Assembly (NCBI GenBank): GCA_964352855.1
Contig: CAYGTR010000018.1
Span: 1 to 63,430 of the forward strand
DNA from: Litorimonas sp964352855
Lineage (GTDB): Bacteria; Pseudomonadota; Alphaproteobacteria; Caulobacterales; Maricaulaceae
Reading direction: 5' to 3'
DNA length: 63,430 nucleotides
Positions 27,301-36,156 of this stretch are shown in pieces. Every line of letters begins with the position of its first letter. Position 1 is the first letter of the stretch. The position numbers and the translations under genes are program-made. The notes beneath the pieces are model-generated. The model made no database searches. It worked only from the letters and a program-made list of their open reading frames with translations, and was not told the DNA's origin.

Positions 27301-28989
27301 TTAGCTTTGGCGCGGCATTTGTCTTGGAACCTGCACAACGAAACGCGCGCCCGCAATTTTACCCGTTACGCCGTCAATACGGTTCGTCGCAAAAATCTGG
27401 CCCCTATGCGCTGTGATGATTTGACGACAAATGGCGAGACCAAGCCCTGAATGACTGCCAAACTTCGCCCCGTCAGGACGTTGCGTATAAAACCGTTCAA
27501 ATACGGTTTCGAGATTATCAGGCGGAATCCCCGGCCCGTCATCTTCGACGGTGATGACCACGCTCTCTTTTTTGCCAACGGCCTCTATCGCGGCAGAGAC
27601 TCTTACCTCACCATCAGGCGCAGAAAAGGTGAGCGCATTATCAATTAAGTTGCGCAGCACTTGTGCGAAAGGCGTCTCAAAGGCGCGAATAAACACGGGG
27701 TCTTTACTGTCAAAAACTGTTTTATTCACAACATTTGGGCCTTCGCCGGAGCGCGTTTGCTGATAAAATTCGACAATATTATGAATGATCTCCCCCACGT
27801 CCAAAGTCTCCGCCATCTCACGCGCCAAACTCGCGTCAACTTTAGAGGCTTTAGAGATATCCGTAATCAGGCGGTCCATACGCGAGACATCCTGTTGAAT
27901 AATGTCGATGAGCTGCGCGCGCTGTTCTGCGGTTTTCGCAACGCGGAGCGTGTCAGACGCCGAACGTAAACTGGTCAGAGGGTTTTTAATTTCATGCGCC
28001 ACATCGGCGGCAAAATTCGCAATATCATCAATGCGCGTATAAAGTCCCGTTGTCATGTCGCGCAACACAATAGACAAATCACCAATTTCATCACGGCGGT
28101 CTGACAAATCAGGCAATGCATCGCGTTTGCGCGAACTCTGCGAGACAACTTCTGCCGCCCGCGCCAACTTTCGCATAGGCAGCGCAATGAATAAGGTCAG
28201 CGCCATAGAGCTCAATATCGTTGCTAGCAAAGCTAACCCAATAATGGGCGCTAAGGCGCGGCGCTCTGCGTTCACAATCCCGCCGACATCATTGCTCTCA
28301 ACTGTCACAACACCCAACACTTGCTGCACCCGTTGAACTGGTAAAGACACTGTGACGATCAAATTATCATCATCGTCATAACGTGGGCCCATTTCAGGCG
28401 TACCTTCCAAGGCCGAGCGCACGTCACTGCGTAAATCACGGCGCAGGCTATTTCGCTTGGCTTTGCGCCACGGCAGGTTGTGTGTCGTCTTAGAAATCCA
28501 AGACTTTGTGTTGTCGCGCCATACCTCCCATGTCGGGGGTGCCTCTTGCTCGGGAATAATCGGGTCCAGCATCCCCATCGTAATTGTATCATCGAGCCGT
28601 TCGGTATCGACAACGGCGGACGCGCCCCGGTCATGCAATCGCACGCGCCACCCTTCGGGCACATTCACGCCGCGCAAAACCTGTTTCGCCCCCTCAATAT
28701 CAAGCTCCGCCAAAGAACCTTCTCCGGTCGCTTGTTCACCGATCACCGTCGTAATCGTTGCTGCCAGAGATCGTAGGTTATCGACCTTCGCTTGGATGAG
28801 CCCCTCTTCAAAGCGGTTCATCGTGAGCGCACCGGAGACTAATATCGCCAAACCGATCAGATTGGACATAAAAATAACGCGCGTCAGGCGCGATGTCAGC
28901 AATGACCGGCGCGGCCCCATGCGGCGATCGCGCAGGCGAACACGTTTCGCTTTGGGCGGTGCGTTATCGACAACCTCATTCATGCGCAT
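27301..28989 (-). CDS. chvG: sensor histidine kinase ChvG
   Basis: The 562-residue protein has two membrane helices (about 37-57 and 247-270) enclosing a periplasmic domain of about 190 residues, a HAMP region (about 270-320), the HisKA motif ADVAHEIKNPLTSLRSA with His332, and an ATPase domain with VEDDGPGIPPDNLETVFERF. ChvG/ExoS kinases respond to acid and envelope stress and phosphorylate ChvI. It follows chvI on the same strand, separated by a terminator-like hairpin, so it may be partly independent. Confidence 0.92.
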   Translation of the reverse strand: MRMNEVVDNAPPKAKRVRLRDRRMGPRRSLLTSRLTRVIFMSNLIGLAILVSGALTMNRFEEGLIQAKVDNLRSLAATITTVIGEQATGEGSLAELDIEGAKQVLRGVNVPEGWRVRLHDRGASAVVDTERLDDTITMGMLDPIIPEQEAPPTWEVWRDNTKSWISKTTHNLPWRKAKRNSLRRDLRSDVRSALEGTPEMGPRYDDDDNLIVTVSLPVQRVQQVLGVVTVESNDVGGIVNAERRALAPIIGLALLATILSSMALTLFIALPMRKLARAAEVVSQSSRKRDALPDLSDRRDEIGDLSIVLRDMTTGLYTRIDDIANFAADVAHEIKNPLTSLRSASDTLRVAKTAEQRAQLIDIIQQDVSRMDRLITDISKASKVDASLAREMAETLDVGEIIHNIVEFYQQTRSGEGPNVVNKTVFDSKDPVFIRAFETPFAQVLRNLIDNALTFSAPDGEVRVSAAIEAVGKKESVVITVEDDGPGIPPDNLETVFERFYTQRPDGAKFGSHSGLGLAICRQIITAHRGQIFATNRIDGVTGKIAGARFVVQVPRQMPRQS

Positions 28990-29084
28990 TCCCTAACACC
29001 CTTTTTCCACTCACGTCCATAATAGGATTAGTCAAAGCCAAACACGGCAAGTTTGTGGCTAACCTGACTCTGAGTCAGACATGC

Positions 29085-29111
29085 AAAAGCCGAGCCCAAA
29101 GCTCGGCTTTT
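29085..29111. terminator. bidirectional hairpin between chvI and chvG
   Basis: AAAAGCCGAGC, a CCAAA loop and GCTCGGCTTTT form a perfect 11-bp stem with A on one side and T on the other, so it can act in either direction. It lies 28 bases past the chvI stop. It could end chvI transcripts partly, giving less ChvG kinase than ChvI regulator. Confidence 0.8.
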
Positions 29112-29139
29112 ATTGTACCTGAAATCGTCTATGGAGAAA

Positions 29140-29844
29140 CTAAGCTTCTTTATATTTATATCCGACGCCGTAGAGCGTTTCGATACCGTCAAAAGTTTTA
29201 TCGTGCTTGCGGAATTTTTTGCGCAAGCGTTTGATGTGAGAGTCAATTGTGCGATCATCAACATAAACTTGGTCATCATAGGCCGCGTCCATAAGCTGAT
29301 CGCGCGATTTCACATAACCCGGACGTTTGGCAAGACTTTCCAAAATCAAAAATTCTGTCACTGTCAGGCGAACAGGATTGCCGTCCCAAGAACAGGCATG
29401 GCGGTTTGGGTCGAGTAAAAGCTTCCCGCGGCGAATAACTTTATCATCACCTTCTTGCGGAATTGGCATCTCGATGGACGTCAGCGAGGCCCGACGCAGC
29501 ACAGCCTTGATGCGCTCACCCAGCAGGCGTTGCGAGAACGGCTTGGTGATATAATCATCCGCGCCCATATTAAAACCGATAGCTTCGTCAAACTCGTCGT
29601 CTTTGGACGTCAAGAAAATCACCGGCAAGTTTGAGGTCTGACGCAGGCGGCGGAGCAATTCCAATCCGTCCATACGGGGCATCTTGACATCAAACACAGC
29701 CAAATCAGGCGGGGAGACTTTTAAAGCCTCCAAGGCACTTACGCCATCATGGAATTTACGCACCTCATAGCCCTCACCTTCGAGGAACATAGAGACCGAC
29801 GTTAAAATATTCTCGTCATCATCGACCAAGTAAATTTTGGACAT
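29140..29844 (-). CDS. chvI: response regulator ChvI
   Basis: Starting at ATG 29844 (MSKIYLVDDDEN) the protein is 234 residues. It has a receiver domain with D8-D10, phosphoacceptor D52 in VFDVKMPRMDG and K about 102, then an OmpR-type winged helix with the RTIDSHIKRLRKKFRK recognition helix. With ChvG it controls envelope, exopolysaccharide and acid response genes. The frame runs 34 residues further upstream but that part is not family-like. A promoter should lie in the gap to 30281. Confidence 0.95.
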   Translation of the reverse strand: MSKIYLVDDDENILTSVSMFLEGEGYEVRKFHDGVSALEALKVSPPDLAVFDVKMPRMDGLELLRRLRQTSNLPVIFLTSKDDEFDEAIGFNMGADDYITKPFSQRLLGERIKAVLRRASLTSIEMPIPQEGDDKVIRRGKLLLDPNRHACSWDGNPVRLTVTEFLILESLAKRPGYVKSRDQLMDAAYDDQVYVDDRTIDSHIKRLRKKFRKHDKTFDGIETLYGVGYKYKEA

Positions 29845-30281
29845 GCGCTTACCCTGTTTCAGCCTACCGGTATTTTCTCCCTCCGCAGCCACAACAGCGT
29901 TACGAGGTGAATATCCGTTATTTCTTACTAAGCTCATCGTTTGCATTGTCCAACCCTTACATTGTGATTTGATGTGATTGAATTAGACAGCGAGTATGGC
30001 GCGCTTATGACGGCAAGCTGCCTTAGTTTCGGCCAGTTTTGTGAAACTGGGGCAAAGTTGTGGCGGGGGAGTTCCCTCTTTCCTGTCATTCTGCATCTTG
30101 TGTTTTAAAAAAACGGGGTTGCAGAAGGTCGAGAGGCACAAGGAGGAACTGGGCAAGAAAAAGAATAACAGAAGGAAGGAAGAAATTATCCCAAAGAAAT
30201 AAATTCCCTTTCCCATCTTTCTTTTTGGTTTCATTCGTAACAAGACTGAATTTACGTATATCAGCTTCGGGGACATTTATT
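29845..30281. other. non-coding stretch between chvI and DUF1295 gene
   Basis: These 437 bases lie between two divergent genes and should hold both promoters. From about 30125 to 30230 the plus strand is strongly purine-rich (GAGGCACAAGGAGGAACTGG, AGAAGGAAGGAAGAAATT) and then turns pyrimidine-rich (CCCATCTTTCTTTTTGG). An open frame crosses the interval upstream of the DUF1295 gene but reads as random. I see no RNA gene or clear hairpin. Confidence 0.5.
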
Positions 30282-31187
30282 ATGCTGACGGATATTCTGG
30301 TTTACTTCACCCATTCCGCCGTTGTGGTTTTTGGTTTGCTCACGCTGCTTTGGGCGGTGAGCGTGATGGTAAAAGACGCCAGCCTTGTGGATATTTATTG
30401 GGGCTTTGGGTTTTTGGTGGTGGGGGCAGTGTGCCTTTATTTGGCCAACCCGAAAACGCCTTATCTGATTTTACTGGCGGCGCTCCCGATCATTTGGGGA
30501 CTTCGTTTAACGCTCTATCTCGCAAAACGAAACCTCGGACATGGAGAAGATAAGCGCTACACTAAAATGCAAAAACGCGCAGAGAAAAAAGGCGTGTCCG
30601 AACTGATGTGGCGCTTGCGCTCGCTCTTCACCATCTATTGGGGGCAAGGCCTGTTGATCATGATTGTGAGTGCGCCGGTTTGGGTGGGCTTTGCAACATC
30701 TAAGATAATGTATGAATTTGCTGAAGTAACGTCAAAGAGAGAAATTGTAATCGACCCTGATAAATGGGGTGTTCCAGAAATAGGAGTCATGGCAATTCTC
30801 GGAACTCTCCTCTGGCTCATAGGCTTTCTCTTCGAAGCCATTGGCGATTGGCAACTCTCCCAATTCAAAAAGAAACATGCCGATTATGACGGGCCGGAAG
30901 AAGATAAACCCGTTTTGAACTCAGGCCTCTGGCGCTATACGCGCCACCCGAATTATTTCGGTAATGCGTGTATGTGGTGGGGCATCTGGCTTGTTGCCTG
31001 CCAAGCCCCTTGGGGATGGGCCACAATTTTTGCGCCCATCATTATGACATTTTTGCTTACGAAGGTGTCGGGTAAAGACTTGCTCGAAAAAGAGATGGGC
31101 AAACGAAAAAAATATCAAAGATATATAAAACGTACGAGTGGGTTCTTCCCACTGCCGCCGAAAGATAAGGACGAAGTCGAAGCATAA
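30282..31187 (+). CDS. DUF1295 membrane protein (steroid reductase/ICMT fold)
   Basis: Starting at ATG 30282 the protein is 301 residues with about six membrane helices. The C-terminal part holds LWRYTRHPNYFGNACMWWG, the hallmark of DUF1295 and the related steroid 5-alpha-reductase and isoprenylcysteine methyltransferase proteins, which bind NADPH or AdoMet there. DIYWGFGF in the N-terminal part is family-typical too. The substrate is unknown, probably a lipid. A 74-residue upstream extension in frame lacks coding character. Confidence 0.86.
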   Translation: MLTDILVYFTHSAVVVFGLLTLLWAVSVMVKDASLVDIYWGFGFLVVGAVCLYLANPKTPYLILLAALPIIWGLRLTLYLAKRNLGHGEDKRYTKMQKRAEKKGVSELMWRLRSLFTIYWGQGLLIMIVSAPVWVGFATSKIMYEFAEVTSKREIVIDPDKWGVPEIGVMAILGTLLWLIGFLFEAIGDWQLSQFKKKHADYDGPEEDKPVLNSGLWRYTRHPNYFGNACMWWGIWLVACQAPWGWATIFAPIIMTFLLTKVSGKDLLEKEMGKRKKYQRYIKRTSGFFPLPPKDKDEVEA

Positions 31188-31232
31188 TGAGCTGTCACAA
31201 CGAGCGAAGCCCGGTTGTGCATTTTGCACTTT

Positions 31233-32717
31233 CTAAACCGCGTGTTTAAATATCCGTCGTCTTTCCACACTGCTCGGGATGCCCATGCTTTCGCGGTATT
31301 TCGCGACAGTACGGCGGGCGACGTCTATGCCTTGGGCGCGCAAGAGTTTGACTAATTTATCATCAGATTGGATAGAGGTTTCCGTCTCCTCTGAAATCAG
31401 GATTTTGATCTTATTGCGCACAGCCTCAGCAGAATGCCCTTCCCCACCATCAAGGCTCGGAATAGCTGCCGTAAAGAAATATTTCAGCTCAAAAAGGCCC
31501 CGCGTTGTATGCATGAATTTATTCGATGTCACACGGCTCACGGTGGACTCATGCATTTCAATCGCGTCGGCCACGTCTTTTAATTTTAGCGGGCGCATAT
31601 GATCGACGCCATAAGCAAAAAAGGCATCTTGCTGTTTCACGATTTCACTCGCGACTTTTAAAATTGTTCGCGCGCGCTGATCGAGTGACTTCACCAACCA
31701 ACTCGCATTGGCGTGACATTCGGAAATAAATTCCCGCGCGGTTGCGTCTTCGTCCCCGACCCGTTTAATTTCATTATAATAGCGCTTATTCACCAATACA
31801 CGCGGCAGAGTATCAGCATTTAATTCAACCGCCCAACCGCCTTGCGGGGTTTCGCGGATAAAGACATCCGGTTCGACACACGCTGCCAATGTCCCTCCAA
31901 ATGCCGCCCCCGGTTTCGGTGAACAATCCCGTAGACGCGCAATCATCGCGCTCATACGGTCGCGCCCGACATCACAAATCTTCATGAGTTTCGACAGATC
32001 ATGCTTCGCCAAAAGGTCAAGATTGGCCAGCATCGCCTGCATCGGTTCATCCAGATGGCCTTTCTCCCGCAATTGCAGCGCCAAACACTCCATCAAGTTC
32101 CGCGCAAATAACCCGGTTGGTTCACAGGCCTGTAGCTGCACTAAAATAGAGGACACGCGCGCAGCGCCCACACCCATATTCTCGGCAATCTCGTCTACGC
32201 TCATGCGTAGATATCCCGCTTCATCCAATTGCCCGATCATATAATCCGCAATTAAACCGTCCCGCGCATCAAGGCGTAAAAGGGCGCGCTGACTTTGCAC
32301 ATGATCCGTCAGAGAGATATCCGCCGCCGTATTCGCCGCCGCATCATAATCTCCGCTGCCGGAAAAACTGCCTGAGCTGTCATTACGCGACCAATCGACA
32401 GAGCCCCCGACATCGGCTGCTGTAGCCTCACTATCGATGGCATGAGCAGGTGCGTCGAGGTCAGAAGCCTTTTCCCCCGACGAGACAGTATCCAGTGTCG
32501 CGTTGAGCGTTTCGTTCAATGTCGCAGCCACGTCTTCGCCGCGTCGGTTCTCATCCCCTGTGCCGCGCTCCAGCAGAGGGTTGCTTTCCAACTGTTCTTC
32601 AACAAATTCAGCCAGTTCAATATTGGAATATTGCAATAGCTTGATGGCCTGCCGCAATTGCGGCGTCATCGCCAGTTGCTGACCCTGTCTGGCCTGTAAT
32701 TTAGGCGCTAATGCCAT
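31233..32717 (-). CDS. rpoN: RNA polymerase sigma-54 factor
   Basis: The 494-residue protein has the Gln/Leu-rich activator region (LQARQGQQLAMTPQLRQAI) at the N-terminus, an acidic variable linker (about 50-125), a core-binding domain, and the RpoN box ARRTVAKYRESMGIPSS near the end. It directs transcription from -24/-12 promoters with enhancer-binding activators. In proteobacteria rpoN is often followed by hpf and ptsN; here the convergent DUF1295 gene lies downstream instead. Confidence 0.95.
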   Translation of the reverse strand: MALAPKLQARQGQQLAMTPQLRQAIKLLQYSNIELAEFVEEQLESNPLLERGTGDENRRGEDVAATLNETLNATLDTVSSGEKASDLDAPAHAIDSEATAADVGGSVDWSRNDSSGSFSGSGDYDAAANTAADISLTDHVQSQRALLRLDARDGLIADYMIGQLDEAGYLRMSVDEIAENMGVGAARVSSILVQLQACEPTGLFARNLMECLALQLREKGHLDEPMQAMLANLDLLAKHDLSKLMKICDVGRDRMSAMIARLRDCSPKPGAAFGGTLAACVEPDVFIRETPQGGWAVELNADTLPRVLVNKRYYNEIKRVGDEDATAREFISECHANASWLVKSLDQRARTILKVASEIVKQQDAFFAYGVDHMRPLKLKDVADAIEMHESTVSRVTSNKFMHTTRGLFELKYFFTAAIPSLDGGEGHSAEAVRNKIKILISEETETSIQSDDKLVKLLRAQGIDVARRTVAKYRESMGIPSSVERRRIFKHAV

Positions 32718-32883
32718 CCAAAATACCCATGTTCACTTATCGGGCCTGTTTTTAGTATGTGGCCACGTTGGAACGGGTTTTAGGCAATAAGCCTTAATTT
32801 CACGTGTGATGACAGGGTTAATGAAGCGTTGAGACCCATATGATGTCACTGGCATGATGTCTGTAATCTGTTATGAGGCCTCT

Positions 32884-33528
32884 ATGAACACCCAAGTCAA
32901 AATATGTGGCCTAACCCGTGCGCAGGATGTCGAAGCCGCCATAAGCGCCGGCGCAGATTTTTTGGGCTTTATTATTGAGGCCAAAAGCCCAAGACGTCTG
33001 AGCGTGAAGCAAGCCACACCGCTTTTTGACGGAGCAGCAGGTTTAGCCAAACGCGTCGCCGTGACGGTTAACGCAGATGAAACTTTACTCGACAAAATCG
33101 CCTTCACTCTAAAACCCGATTATGTCCAATTCCACGGCGATGAGAGTGTTGACCGTTTGGCCGATATTGCCAAACGCTACGATTTCAAGATTATCAAAGC
33201 CTGCGCCATTGCCTCGGATGACGATATGAAAGCGGCAGGGGAATATGCGGGTGTCGCCGACCTCATGCTGTTTGATGCCAAACCACCCAAAGGCTCTGAC
33301 GTGCGGGGCGGACATGGCATCGCGATCGATTGGAGCATCATTCGCCGCGCACCGACACCGAAGCTTTATGCCTTGGCAGGCGGCCTAACGCCCGAAAATG
33401 TGGCTGAAGCGATCACCGCGACAAAAGCCCCAATGGTTGATGTTAGCTCTGGCGTTGAAGCCGAGCCAGGCATAAAAGACGTGTTGAAAATCCAAGCCTT
33501 TATGAAAGCGGTTCAATCAAATGGGTAA
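32884..33528 (+). CDS. trpF: phosphoribosylanthranilate isomerase
   Basis: Starting at ATG 32884 (MNTQVKICGLT) the protein is 214 residues. The KICGLT strand holds the catalytic Cys, QFHGDES is typical and the phosphate loops are ALAGGLTPENV and VDVSSGVE. It isomerises phosphoribosylanthranilate in tryptophan synthesis. The start ten codons upstream is not family-like. The stop overlaps the trpB start by eight bases, so the two are coupled. Confidence 0.96.
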   Translation: MNTQVKICGLTRAQDVEAAISAGADFLGFIIEAKSPRRLSVKQATPLFDGAAGLAKRVAVTVNADETLLDKIAFTLKPDYVQFHGDESVDRLADIAKRYDFKIIKACAIASDDDMKAAGEYAGVADLMLFDAKPPKGSDVRGGHGIAIDWSIIRRAPTPKLYALAGGLTPENVAEAITATKAPMVDVSSGVEAEPGIKDVLKIQAFMKAVQSNG

Positions 33529-34744
33529 ACCGGAAAATATCACGACGCCTGATGAGAATGGGCGCTTTGGCGATTTTGGCGGGCGTTATGTCGCCGAGAC
33601 CTTGATGCCGCCTATTTTAGAGCTGGAGAAGGCCTATGAAGAGGCGAAGGTTGATCCGTCTTTCCAAGACGAGCTCGACTATTTCCTGAAACATTATGTG
33701 GGTCGCCCCAGCCCGCTTTATTTCGCGGAACGTCTGACCGAGCAATCAGGTGGCGCGAAAATTTATTTCAAACGCGATGAGCTGAACCATACCGGCGCGC
33801 ACAAAATCAATAATTGCATGGGCCAGCTTTTGCTCGCCAAGCGCATGGGTAAGAAACGCATCATCGCCGAGACGGGCGCGGGCCAGCACGGCGTGGCCAC
33901 GGCGACGGTCGCGGCGCGACTCGGTATGGACTGCATTGTCTATATGGGCGCAGTAGATATTGTCCGGCAAAAACCGAATGTGTTTCGGATGCGCCTCCTT
34001 GGTGCTGAAGTGCGCGCCGTGCATTCCGGCACAGCCACACTCAAAGACGCGATGAACGAAGCCTTACGCGATTGGGTGACCAATGTCGGCGATACGTTTT
34101 ATTGCATCGGCACAGTGGCGGGGCCGCACCCTTACCCCGCCATGGTACGTGATTTCCAAGCCATTATCGGACGTGAAGCGAAGCAGCAAATCCTAGAAGC
34201 CGAAGGCCGCCTGCCTGACGCCGTTGTTGCCTGTATTGGCGGCGGGTCAAACGCGATGGGTCTATTCCACGAATTTGTCCCGCATGAAGAGGTACGCCTC
34301 ATCGGCGTTGAGGCCGCAGGCAAAGGTGTGAAGTCAGGTTTACATGCGGCGTCTCTGACGGGCGGCACGCCTGGCGTATTGCATGGGAACCGCACTTACC
34401 TCCTACAAGACGAACACGGTCAAATCGCGGATGCCCATTCGATTAGCGCGGGCCTGGATTATCCCGGCATCGGGCCGGAACATGCGCATTTACACGATAT
34501 TGGCCGCGCGGAATATGTCAGCGCCACAGATGACGAAGCGCTGCACTGGTTCCAAGAATGCGCGCGCCTCGAAGGCATCCTCCCCGCGCTGGAGCCCAGC
34601 CACGCCATCCCCCGAACCGTCGAACTCGCCAAAGAGCTCGGCCCGGACGGGTTAATCATCATGAACATGTGCGGCCGCGGCGATAAAGACGTGTTCACCA
34701 TTGCCGATGCTTTGGGTGAGCATATTTCGGAGGGCACGGAGTGA
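33521..34744 (+). CDS. trpB: tryptophan synthase beta subunit
   Basis: The 407-residue protein is TrpB: FGDFGGRYVAETLMP at the start, the PLP lysine K95 in LNHTGAHKINN, ETGAGQHGVA and the phosphate-binding GGGSNAMG. It joins indole and serine. TrpA normally follows at once and the two form a complex; here trpA is 2.7 kb downstream, with three unrelated genes between. The gene after it starts at GTG inside the trpB stop. Confidence 0.98.
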   Translation: MGKPENITTPDENGRFGDFGGRYVAETLMPPILELEKAYEEAKVDPSFQDELDYFLKHYVGRPSPLYFAERLTEQSGGAKIYFKRDELNHTGAHKINNCMGQLLLAKRMGKKRIIAETGAGQHGVATATVAARLGMDCIVYMGAVDIVRQKPNVFRMRLLGAEVRAVHSGTATLKDAMNEALRDWVTNVGDTFYCIGTVAGPHPYPAMVRDFQAIIGREAKQQILEAEGRLPDAVVACIGGGSNAMGLFHEFVPHEEVRLIGVEAAGKGVKSGLHAASLTGGTPGVLHGNRTYLLQDEHGQIADAHSISAGLDYPGIGPEHAHLHDIGRAEYVSATDDEALHWFQECARLEGILPALEPSHAIPRTVELAKELGPDGLIIMNMCGRGDKDVFTIADALGEHISEGTE

Positions 34745-35301
34745 CCGCATTCGATCCTGTGAATCGAATGCAACGGAGTGCCAAAACCGCTAGCGGTTTT
34801 GGTTTGGTATTATTTTCAACTCTTCTTCTAACTAATTGTCAGAGCAACAAATCTGAACGTATCAATATCTCTCCCTTTCTCGATATCCCACGTGTGGAAA
34901 CAATTGCTTCAATGTACGTGGAAGACATTCGCTCCGACAATCAAAAATACCGTGTTATTATTTTTGAAGAATTGTTTCCCCTCAGAGACACCAAGATTGA
35001 AGAACAAAATAGAATTTTAGAGAATTACATCGTCAATTTGGAGCAAACAGGTTGGAAGTATTTTGGGATAGTCGAAAGTCATTACGAGGGAGTTGACAGA
35101 GTTTGGCGTTTCAGCACCGATGAACAGGATTGTGACGTTACTATCAAATTAAGACTGGTCGATTATTATAAAGAAGTCGGAGATGTTTACTTCGGCGTTG
35201 AAAGTCATGATCGAATACAATTTCAACTTACTGAGGACGTATCCACTCCTTGCAAACTTAAGATACCCTCCAAAAGCTTCGAATCTAATTCAACCCAATA
35301 G
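34741..35301 (+). CDS. AT-rich hypothetical lipoprotein
   Basis: The 186-residue ORF starts with GTG at 34741 inside the trpB stop (GTGA) and has a strong GGAGG seven bases upstream. A hydrophobic segment ends in a lipobox LLLTNCQ (Cys33). The mature part, about 150 residues, is acidic and strand-rich with a single later pair of Cys (EQDCDV and STPCKL). Composition is AT-rich against trpB and trpA. I do not recognise a family. An ATG at 34768 would shorten the N-region but lacks a ribosome site. Confidence 0.65.
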   Translation: MTAFDPVNRMQRSAKTASGFGLVLFSTLLLTNCQSNKSERINISPFLDIPRVETIASMYVEDIRSDNQKYRVIIFEELFPLRDTKIEEQNRILENYIVNLEQTGWKYFGIVESHYEGVDRVWRFSTDEQDCDVTIKLRLVDYYKEVGDVYFGVESHDRIQFQLTEDVSTPCKLKIPSKSFESNSTQ

Positions 35302-35357
35302 ACTTGAAATTTAAAATAGCCTACCTTTTTGACCAAAGGCTAGACCAATAACCCCTC

Positions 35358-36095
35358 ATGATTCTCAACACTCACCTTCCGATCAAAGCCTGGCTCGATC
35401 CGCAGATGTCACGTCTTCCGGGTGTGCGGCCCATCGCAATAAAAGACTGGCTCGCGAAATCCGAGACCTATGACGCGCAAATGGCGTATCGCCGCGCGCT
35501 TATTGCGTCACAGAGAGATATAGTATTTCAATCCACGCCAAAATCCGAGGCGGCCTGTATTGAGCTAAGAGACCTCATATTTAAAGAGGCTCATCTATCC
35601 TATTCCGAGCAAGATCATCCTCTGCTGGAGGCCGCATCTCACATCCAAGAAGATCTGTGCATTTTGCAGAAAGACGGTGATCGACATATTTTGACCGCCG
35701 CCGTGATGTGTTTCCCGTCGAGTTGGGATGTGCGCCAGAAAATAGGGCGCTCGATTGAGAGCATTCACGCCCCAGTTCCTGAATTTTCTGACGTCTCAAA
35801 CAGTGTCGAACGCATGTTATCCGCAATCCGCGTCGAACAGCCTTTGGGGCGCGCCAATTTCTTGATCTACACAGACCCAGAGCTACATCAGCCGCGCGGC
35901 GAAGGTATATCAAAACCCATAGAGGCGACTGCTCCCAGATGTATCCGTGTGGAGCGCCAAACCTTTCGAAGACTCCCTGAGACTCGCGCAGTTGTTTTTG
36001 CGATTCATACTTATATTGTGGCGGAAAGCACTTTGTCCGCAAAAGAACATCGGGCCTTGGCAAAATTCAAACCCGAACTTCTTAGTACGTCCTGA
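35358..36095 (+). CDS. HODM-like protein (DUF3445, heme-dependent N-demethylase alpha family)
   Basis: The 245-residue protein matches DUF3445/HODM: VMCFPSSWDVRQKIG, then IHAPVPEF and, near the end, CIRVERQTFRRLPETRAVVF. The known member is the alpha subunit of a heme-dependent oxidative N-demethylase that acts on dimethylamine, whose partners are a reductase and small subunits. None is seen here. A simpler heme-binding monooxygenase role is likely. It lies in the insert between trpB and trpA. Confidence 0.78.
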   Translation: MILNTHLPIKAWLDPQMSRLPGVRPIAIKDWLAKSETYDAQMAYRRALIASQRDIVFQSTPKSEAACIELRDLIFKEAHLSYSEQDHPLLEAASHIQEDLCILQKDGDRHILTAAVMCFPSSWDVRQKIGRSIESIHAPVPEFSDVSNSVERMLSAIRVEQPLGRANFLIYTDPELHQPRGEGISKPIEATAPRCIRVERQTFRRLPETRAVVFAIHTYIVAESTLSAKEHRALAKFKPELLSTS

Positions 36096-36156
36096 AAGGT
36101 TCGATTTGCCACGTCAATCCCACTCGGCTAATCTCCCCAAAAAGGGGAGCGCACCA

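Noticed and set aside
31196..31219. CACAAC...GTTGTG hairpin between DUF1295 and rpoN
   Set aside because: Only six base pairs with a 12-base loop and no T run; too weak to call a terminator.
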